A DNA stretch of 64,000 nt from Brevibacillus_H sp041920465. Its GTDB lineage: Bacteria; Bacillota; Bacilli; Brevibacillales; Brevibacillaceae. Both the position numbers and the translations under genes were made by a program. This document shows, in pieces, positions 59,258-64,000 of the stretch (its first letter is position 1; each line of letters opens with the position of its first letter). The notes under the pieces were generated by a model. That model was not told where the DNA came from and ran no database searches. It worked only from the letters and a program-made list of their open reading frames with translations. The stretch is from positions 1 to 64,000 of the forward strand of contig JBHGXW010000034.1 in the NCBI GenBank assembly GCA_041920465.1, read 5' to 3'.

Positions 59258-60328
59258 ATGCCGCAAGTATCTTTGGATATATCGCTAGTTGGAAAAGTGC
59301 TTGAGGAAGATGTGTACAGCAGAAACGGGATTCTATTGCTTTCACGTGGTGCCGTGCTGACCAGTTCCGATATCTATAAATTATTACGGCAAAAGATCGT
59401 TTATGTAGCGGTTGAGCCGGCCGTTTCGCAACAAGAGGACACCGATCAGACCATTGCCCAGCTTCTGCAAAATTTTTATATCCAAAAAGATATTTCCGTT
59501 ACGTACGTTAAAGCACTCGAAAAAGCAAAAGAATTGTTTGAGAGTATTCGAGAGGACTACATGCCATCAATCGAGCAATTTTCCAGTTACTTTTTCCCCC
59601 TGATTGATAACGTCATGCAGCAAACCGGCATCTTTCGCGCCCTCTATGTCTTGGAAGGATCGGAAGGCTATACATATCGACACTCCGTCAACGTCGGAAT
59701 TTTGTCCGCTCTAATTGCCAAACTGATGAAACTGAACGTTGAAGAAGTATTTTTGATCGGACAGGCCGGTCTTCTCCATGATACAGGCAAAATGTTGGTC
59801 CCGAAGGAAATCTTGATGAAGCCGGGCAAATTAACGTCGGAAGAATTTGAACAAATGAAACTGCATACTGTTCACGGATTTCATCTGATCTCCAAAATGG
59901 AGGGAGGGAACGATCTCTTCGCAGAAGCGGCTCTTTTACATCATGAACGCCTGGATGGTTCCGGTTATCCGGAGAAGCGAAAAGGTGATTCGATCCCTTT
60001 GGCAACTCAGATTGTGTCAGTTGCTGATGTTTTCGACGCTATTTGCTCCGACCGGGTGTACAAAGAGCGAACTTCTCCGTTTGAAGCTGCCAAGCTGCTT
60101 TGGACTGAGGCTTGTTCAGGTCAATTGAACCCAGAGATCGTAACCCGTTTTATTCACTATATCGCATCCTTGTACACGGGTTCGAAGGCGATGTTAAACA
60201 GTGGGGATGAGGTGGAAGTCGTTTTGATTTACCATGACGAACCGATGCGCCCGCTTGTCCGTCGCAAGGATGAATATATTGATCTGCGCTACCATCGAAA
60301 CCTGGCAATAGACAAAATGATTGTCTGA
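59258..60328 (+). CDS. HD-GYP domain phosphodiesterase
   Basis: 356 residues. The N-terminal region (about 1-110) is unannotated. HD-GYP core: LHDTGKMLVPKEIL (HDxGK, His at about 174), then HHERLDGSGYP at about 228 (HHExxDGxGYP), all key residues intact. The family degrades c-di-GMP to GMP or pGpG. With the GGEEF and PilZ genes at 21-22.6 kb it forms a complete synthesis, sensing and breakdown set in this window, though not in one operon. AGGAGG lies 8 bases upstream. Confidence 0.92.
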   Translation: MPQVSLDISLVGKVLEEDVYSRNGILLLSRGAVLTSSDIYKLLRQKIVYVAVEPAVSQQEDTDQTIAQLLQNFYIQKDISVTYVKALEKAKELFESIREDYMPSIEQFSSYFFPLIDNVMQQTGIFRALYVLEGSEGYTYRHSVNVGILSALIAKLMKLNVEEVFLIGQAGLLHDTGKMLVPKEILMKPGKLTSEEFEQMKLHTVHGFHLISKMEGGNDLFAEAALLHHERLDGSGYPEKRKGDSIPLATQIVSVADVFDAICSDRVYKERTSPFEAAKLLWTEACSGQLNPEIVTRFIHYIASLYTGSKAMLNSGDEVEVVLIYHDEPMRPLVRRKDEYIDLRYHRNLAIDKMIV

Positions 60329-60376
60329 TTTGAACCGAATGAATCTCCGTTCCGGTGAAGGTGAAATAACCAAAAA

Positions 60377-60418
60377 AACGAGCAGAATCCTGTAAACTGG
60401 CAGGGCTTCTGCTCGTTT
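60377..60418. terminator. Terminator between HD-GYP and feo genes
   Basis: Perfect 12-bp stem aaacgagcagaa/ttctgctcgttt with an 18-base loop; T-runs on both sides suit the convergent genes. Confidence 0.8.
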
Positions 60419-60463
60419 CAATTGTCTATTCAATCGGGCGGCAGCGGACATGCATGAATTGTC

Positions 60464-60625
60464 TTACAGTTGAGAGGCTTTATTTGTCTCCTGACAAGAT
60501 GATGTGCAACCGTCGGAGTTGCAACATCCCGAGCATGTTCCTTGCTTGCTTCGTTTCACGAAACGATACAAAGTCCAGCCGGCATAACCAAACACCAGGG
60601 AACCGATCAGGATATCAACGATCAT
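60464..60625 (-). CDS. FeoB-associated Cys-rich membrane protein
   Basis: 53 residues from ATG 60625, with AAAGGAG 9 bases upstream. One membrane helix (about 3-22, VDILIGSLVFGYAGWTLYRF) is followed by a Lys/Arg stop and a Cys-rich tail (TCSGCCNSDGC, SSC; five Cys). This is the FeoB-associated Cys-rich membrane protein (Virus_attach-type Pfam family), often considered a Gram-positive FeoC-like partner. Third gene of the feo operon, separated from feoB by tandem repeats. Confidence 0.88.
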   Translation of the reverse strand: MIVDILIGSLVFGYAGWTLYRFVKRSKQGTCSGCCNSDGCTSSCQETNKASQL

Positions 60626-60645
60626 AGGACCAAGCTCCTTTTTCG

Positions 60646-60705
60646 CTCATTTCACTCTTACGATACTCATTTATCTCTTACGATACTCATTTCGCTTTTA
60701 CGATA
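60646..60705. repeat. Three tandem 20-bp repeats at the feoB 3' end
   Basis: On the minus strand the unit is TATCGTAAGAGTGAAATGAG, present at 60646-60665, 60666-60685 and 60686-60705 with 2-4 differences. The copy nearest feoB contains its last codon (Ser) and stop TAA. The array fills the feoB to Cys-rich gene gap. Confidence 0.85.
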
Positions 60706-62713
60706 GACCGAGAAGTTTACCGCCTTGATAAATGATGAATGCGATCAGGTAGGCTAACACAAGGCTATATCCGATGGAGAAAAGCGTCCAGCGTAGCGAT
60801 ACCGTTTCTTTCCGGATCACCCCGACAGTAGCCAGACAAGGGGTGTACAGCAAGACGAATGCCATGAATGCGTAAGCTTGCAGCGGAGTGAAATAATGGG
60901 CTACCACCCCGGTCAAACTGTTCAGGTCTTGAGCATTGTAGATGATGTTCATCGTCGAAACAACCACTTCTTTGGCGAAGAAGCCGGTTAACAGAGCTGA
61001 TCCTGCTTGCCAGTTGCCAAACCCAAGCGGTGTCAGTATTGGCGCAATCATCCCGCCGATCATGGCCAGAAAGCTTTGATCCATCTCTACCCCAAATCCC
61101 TTGGGACCGGCGAAAGACAAGAACCAGATCAGCACCGAACCGCCAAGAATGAACGTGCCGGCTTTGCGGATGAAGCCTTTTCCTTTCTCCCATGTGCTCC
61201 GGAATAAAGTGCGGCCTTGCGGGAGACGGTAAGGCGGAAGTTCTACAATAAACATGGTAGTTTCTTGACGAAGCAGCGTAGTGGAGAACAACTTGGATAA
61301 AACGAGCGCCAAGAGAATCCCCAACACATATAACGACAGAACGATCAACGCTTGATTCTTGAAAAAGAAAGCTCCGACGAACAGGCTGTAAACTGGAAGG
61401 CGGGCGGAGCAAGACATTAATGGAATCAACAAGGTAGTGAGCAGCCGCTCCTTTGGCTGCTCAATTGTTCGGGCCGCCATTACACCCGGCACGTTGCATC
61501 CGAATCCGATGATCATCGGGATGAAAGACTTGCCGTTTAAACCGACCCATTCCATTAGCTTGTCCATGACGATTGTTACCCGTGACATGTAGCCCGAGTC
61601 TTCGATGAACGAAATCAGGAAAAACAAAATGAAAATCTGCGGCACAAAAACAAGCACACCGCCCACACCGGCGATAATTCCGTCTACGATCAGCGCATGC
61701 GTAAATTCGGAAGCTCCGATCGCCGTCAAGAATTGAGTAACCGCATCGCTCAACGGCCCGGAAATGAAAGCGTCCAGTTGATCGGACAAGGAACTGCCAA
61801 TCCAATCAAACGTCAGCTTGGACATCAGATACATAAACAACAGAAAGATGGGTATCCCCAGATATTTATTGGTGACGAGAGAATCGATTCGATCTGTTAA
61901 TGTGTGCTCCACTTGTTTGGTGCGACTCAGAACTTGTTTACACACCCTCTGAATGTATGCCGTTCTCACCTGGCGCAGGTAGTGGGGAAGAGAGAAACCC
62001 AACTGCGCTTGTTTAATCTGCTCCTCCGTCTCGCTGTACAGCTTGGTCAACGTGGACGGATCCGTATATTTCTCCAACTCGTTACGTACCACCGGGTTTC
62101 CCTCAAGGAACTGCAGGGCCAGCCAACGATTGGGAAGAGACTGATTTTTCGGCAGCAGATTGATCAGCTTCAAAATCGCCTTTTCCACCACGGGACCGTA
62201 ATACAGAACGAGCGGCTTGCCCGCTGTTTCCGGTTGTCTGTATCTTGCCAGATGGGAGACAAGCTCGTCACTTCCTTGGCCGGTACGTGCAATAATCGGC
62301 ACCAGCGTTACGCCGAGCAATTCAGAAAGTTTGAGATGGTCAACTTCAAGCCCGCGATTCCGGGCGACGTCCATCATATTTAATCCGATCAATACGGGTT
62401 TGCCGTACTCCAGCAACTGTACAGTAAGATACAAGTTACGTTCAAGCTGAGACGCATCGACAATATTTAATATCACTTGAAAATCTTCCGTCAAAAGAAA
62501 TCGGCTGGCCACTCCTTCATCACGGGAAAGTGGAGTAAGGGAGTAGATTCCCGGAAGATCGATGAGATGTCCCTGCTTGTTTTTAAGCATCCCAACTTTT
62601 TTTTCTACCGTAACGCCGGCCCAGTTGCCGACGTACTCGTAAGAACCGGTCAAAGTATTGAATAGTGAGGTTTTACCGGTGTTGGGATTGCCCACAAGCG
62701 CGATGTTCATCAT
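60698..62713 (-). CDS. feoB: Fe(II) transport GTPase-permease FeoB
   Basis: 671 residues. The N-terminal G domain carries GNPNTGKTSLFN, DLPGIYSL and the NMMD guanine motif, followed by a helical linker and a membrane domain with about 10 helices and two Gate regions (GFGCNVPGVMAARTIEQPKE). It imports ferrous iron. ATG 62713 overlaps the feoA stop (ATGA). The stop codon is inside the first of three tandem repeats. Confidence 0.96.
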   Translation of the reverse strand: MMNIALVGNPNTGKTSLFNTLTGSYEYVGNWAGVTVEKKVGMLKNKQGHLIDLPGIYSLTPLSRDEGVASRFLLTEDFQVILNIVDASQLERNLYLTVQLLEYGKPVLIGLNMMDVARNRGLEVDHLKLSELLGVTLVPIIARTGQGSDELVSHLARYRQPETAGKPLVLYYGPVVEKAILKLINLLPKNQSLPNRWLALQFLEGNPVVRNELEKYTDPSTLTKLYSETEEQIKQAQLGFSLPHYLRQVRTAYIQRVCKQVLSRTKQVEHTLTDRIDSLVTNKYLGIPIFLLFMYLMSKLTFDWIGSSLSDQLDAFISGPLSDAVTQFLTAIGASEFTHALIVDGIIAGVGGVLVFVPQIFILFFLISFIEDSGYMSRVTIVMDKLMEWVGLNGKSFIPMIIGFGCNVPGVMAARTIEQPKERLLTTLLIPLMSCSARLPVYSLFVGAFFFKNQALIVLSLYVLGILLALVLSKLFSTTLLRQETTMFIVELPPYRLPQGRTLFRSTWEKGKGFIRKAGTFILGGSVLIWFLSFAGPKGFGVEMDQSFLAMIGGMIAPILTPLGFGNWQAGSALLTGFFAKEVVVSTMNIIYNAQDLNSLTGVVAHYFTPLQAYAFMAFVLLYTPCLATVGVIRKETVSLRWTLFSIGYSLVLAYLIAFIIYQGGKLLGLS

Positions 62714-62949
62714 ACGGGCTGCACCTCAATCATGCTTGCCTCGCTGCGGCGAATGGCAATGTATTGCCCGTTTGCCTCAAGAGTAAGCGGGCCGCCGAAT
62801 GGGCTCCTACGTTTCATGCAAATCTCTGAACCTTCCATGATCCCTAAATCGATCAGGCGGCGCAGAACGATCGCGCTTACTTTTGATATGCTGTGAATAC
62901 ATACTTTGGTACCCGGGCGTATGTCTGCGAGAGTTGCAGTTGGTTTCAT
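62710..62949 (-). CDS. feoA: Fe(II) transport accessory protein FeoA
   Basis: 79 residues with the SH3-like FeoA fold (ALxxIRPGTKVCIHSI..., SEICMKRRSPFGGPLTLEAN). First gene of the feo operon; translation is coupled to feoB by ATGA overlap. A Fur box lies about 20 bases upstream. Confidence 0.95.
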   Translation of the reverse strand: MKPTATLADIRPGTKVCIHSISKVSAIVLRRLIDLGIMEGSEICMKRRSPFGGPLTLEANGQYIAIRRSEASMIEVQPV

Positions 62950-62969
62950 AGTTGCCTCCAGATGAAGAA

Positions 62970-62988
62970 AATGATAATCTTTATCATT
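62970..62988. promoter_or_regulatory. Fur box of the feo operon
   Basis: aatgataatctttatcatt matches the palindromic Fur consensus (GATAAT-N-ATTATC) with few mismatches. It lies just downstream of TATAGT (63001-63006, minus strand), so Fur should block feo transcription when iron is replete. Confidence 0.85.
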
Positions 62989-63075
62989 TTTACACTAAAT
63001 ACTATAACATGGCTTTCTGATGAAAAATGTGACATATTTCATACAAATAAACTCTTTTTTGAGGCAAGAAGACGG

Positions 63076-63147
63076 TGTGACAATTGCCACTGATTTTTTG
63101 CAAAATGTGATGAGATTAACAGACCATGCGCTGGAAAACAATATACT
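63076..63147 (+). promoter_or_regulatory. Hemerythrin promoter with two Fnr/CRP-like sites
   Basis: TGTGA-N6-CCACT (63076-63091) and TGTGA-N6-TAACA (63106-63121) resemble the Fnr/CRP palindrome TGTGA-N6-TCACA. TATACT (63142-63147) is a -10 without a good -35. The second site would be centred at about -41 and the first at about -71, the classic class II and class I activator positions. Confidence 0.5.
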
Positions 63148-63182
63148 GTTGGGTAGATGAATCAAAAAGGAGGCCTTTTGCA

Positions 63183-63719
63183 ATGAATTTCGGATGTGGA
63201 ATGGGAACAGCCAATAACATGCCTTTAAGTCCGGCTTTAGCCCGGCTCAAAGAAGAACATATTCCGTTGCGTGCCCAAATGGATGAATTCTACATGCTCG
63301 CGAAAGATATTGGTGCAGATGACAGTGTGGACAATTGGGCAGATGCACTTCGCAACTTGCAAGAGAAAGCAGTTTCTTTCATGAATGAATTGGATCCGCA
63401 CTCCATCCGCGAAGAGGACGTGCTTTTCCCGATGATGGCCAAATATATCGGTCGTGAAATGGGCCCAATCGCCGTAATGGAATACGAGCATGATCAAGCC
63501 AAGAAAAACCTGAAACAGTTTACGGAGAAGATGGATCAAATTCAAGGGACCGTAGGCAAAGAGGAGGCAAAGGGAATTGCCGCACACCTGATGAACGCCT
63601 ATGTGATCTTGACGGAGCATTTTATGAAAGAAGAAAACGTGTTGTTCCCAATGGCGCAACAAATGTTAACCGAGGAAGAAAAAGAAGAGCTTGTTCGAAA
63701 ATTTAATGAGATTGCCTAG
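63183..63719 (+). CDS. Hemerythrin-domain protein
   Basis: 178 residues from ATG 63183 (AAGGAGG 10 bases upstream). The four-helix fold is marked by His/Glu ligands: KEEH, PHSIREEDVLFPMM, EYEHDQAK and HFMKEENVLFPMA. The last segment is the strong HxxxEExxLFP-type signature. It probably binds a non-haem di-iron centre for oxygen or NO sensing, storage or repair. Divergent from feoAB, with a Fur box and Fnr-like sites in the shared 233-base interval. Confidence 0.9.
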   Translation: MNFGCGMGTANNMPLSPALARLKEEHIPLRAQMDEFYMLAKDIGADDSVDNWADALRNLQEKAVSFMNELDPHSIREEDVLFPMMAKYIGREMGPIAVMEYEHDQAKKNLKQFTEKMDQIQGTVGKEEAKGIAAHLMNAYVILTEHFMKEENVLFPMAQQMLTEEEKEELVRKFNEIA

Positions 63720-63737
63720 GTAAATAGTTGAAAAAAG

Positions 63738-63770
63738 CTGCGCTACCTGATTTGATTCGGGTAGCGCTGT
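63738..63770 (+). terminator. Terminator after hemerythrin gene
   Basis: Perfect stem gcgctacc/ggtagcgc (63740-63747 with 63760-63767), followed by tgtttac, 20 bases after the stop. Confidence 0.75.
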
Positions 63771-63785
63771 TTACTTACTAGATAA

Positions 63786-63827
63786 GAAAGTTTAATCACA
63801 TTAAATTATTAAAGTGGTTAAACTTTC
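63786..63827. repeat. Inverted repeat related to 35331-35370
   Basis: gaaagtttaatcac pairs with gtggttaaactttc (one mismatch) around a 14-base A/T loop. The right arm shares aaagtggttaaactt with the element at 35331. Confidence 0.5.
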
Positions 63828-63905
63828 TTTCCAATCGCGCAGCCAGTGGGAAAAACGATTGTCCATTTCGCAGCGACTTTTACAGCGCAAGCCCAGGCTT
63901 TGGAT

Positions 63906-63940
63906 CCCGCCCGGCGCCACGTAAGTAATAGCCGGGTGGG
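63906..63940. repeat. Dispersed repeat, minimal copy D
   Basis: cccgcccggc (63906-63915) pairs with gccgggtggg (63931-63940) over 10 bp around a 15-base loop. The outer arms match copy A but the two inner AGGAC hairpins are missing. It lies just upstream of the gene entering the right edge. Confidence 0.65.
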
Positions 63941-63961
63941 TTAAAATCGTCAGGAGAAAAA

Positions 63962-64000
63962 GTGGTCAAGCAGCAAAACGAGGGCCAAGGCTACGGTTTT
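63962..64000 (+). CDS. Start of an unidentified gene (truncated by window)
   Basis: AGGAG (63952-63956) is followed 5 bases later by GTG 63962, opening a frame MVKQQNEGQGYGF that runs off the window. Too short to identify. The repeat copy D immediately upstream would form part of its 5' region. Confidence 0.4.
   Translation, partial: MVKQQNEGQGYGF

Noticed and set aside
1..64000. CRISPR arrays, tRNA and rRNA genes
   Set aside because: No regularly spaced direct repeats of 24-40 bases, no cloverleaf with TTCGA arm and no rRNA-like conserved stretch was found by eye.

Overview
The window is chromosomal DNA of a low-to-moderate GC, endospore-forming member of the Bacillales. The evidence is the gene order rsmD-coaD-ylbJ-ylbK-ylbL-tmcAL-ylbN-rpmF, the fapR/plsX lipid cluster, rnc-smc-ftsY-ylxM-ffh-rpsP-khpA-ylqD-rimM-trmD-rplS-lepB-rbgA-rnhB-ylqG-ylqH, strong Bacillus-type ribosome binding sites, and sporulation-linked genes (ylbJ, a YhcN-type lipoprotein, a LysM/GH18 cortex-lytic-type protein). 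An Alicyclobacillaceae-type organism such as Effusibacillus or Tumebacillus is a guess from gene content, not shown by the sequence.

Layout. 1-4.2 kb is an AT-rich, scarred accessory stretch. It holds a decayed S-layer-homology gene, a four-repeat membrane protein followed by an OmpR-type two-component system, an IS30 transposase tail and two copies of a hairpin repeat. 4.2-11.4 kb is a more GC-rich acetone carboxylase operon (acxABC) behind a sigma-54 promoter, with its AcoR-type activator encoded convergently. 11.4-28.4 kb is a mosaic of small units: HxlR/MFS efflux, spore-type GH18 protein, PadR with an alpha/beta hydrolase and a hotdog thioesterase, YbjQ, YhcN, a FosA-like VOC protein, a diguanylate cyclase plus PilZ pair, a phosphate transport pair (DUF47-Pit) behind Pho-box-like repeats, lgt and a chemoreceptor. 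28.7-59.1 kb is conserved housekeeping: coenzyme A, fatty-acid and phospholipid synthesis under FapR, RNase III, chromosome condensation, the SRP pathway, ribosome and tRNA maturation, and ComM. 59.2-64 kb carries an HD-GYP protein, the feoAB iron transport operon with its small Cys-rich partner under a Fur box, and a divergent hemerythrin gene preceded by two Fnr/CRP-like sites.

How parts work together. FapR controls plsX-fabH-fabD-fabG-acpP (and probably fabF). FtsY and Ffh form the SRP targeting system with YlxM beside them. The GGEEF cyclase, PilZ protein and HD-GYP protein together could make, sense and degrade c-di-GMP. Fe(II) uptake (Feo) and the hemerythrin share one regulatory interval.

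The least explained material is non-coding. There is a dispersed structured repeat with a 10-bp outer stem in four full or partial copies, a 20-bp tandem triplet that includes the feoB stop codon, a terminator stem that buries the next gene's ribosome binding site, and three related operator-like repeats at the padR/hydrolase junction. I saw no rRNA, tRNA, CRISPR array or complete insertion sequence. No wholly new multi-gene system stands out with strong support. The best leads are the repeat family, the hemerythrin promoter, and the YlqG/YlqH (FliK-like/FlhB-C-like) pair.
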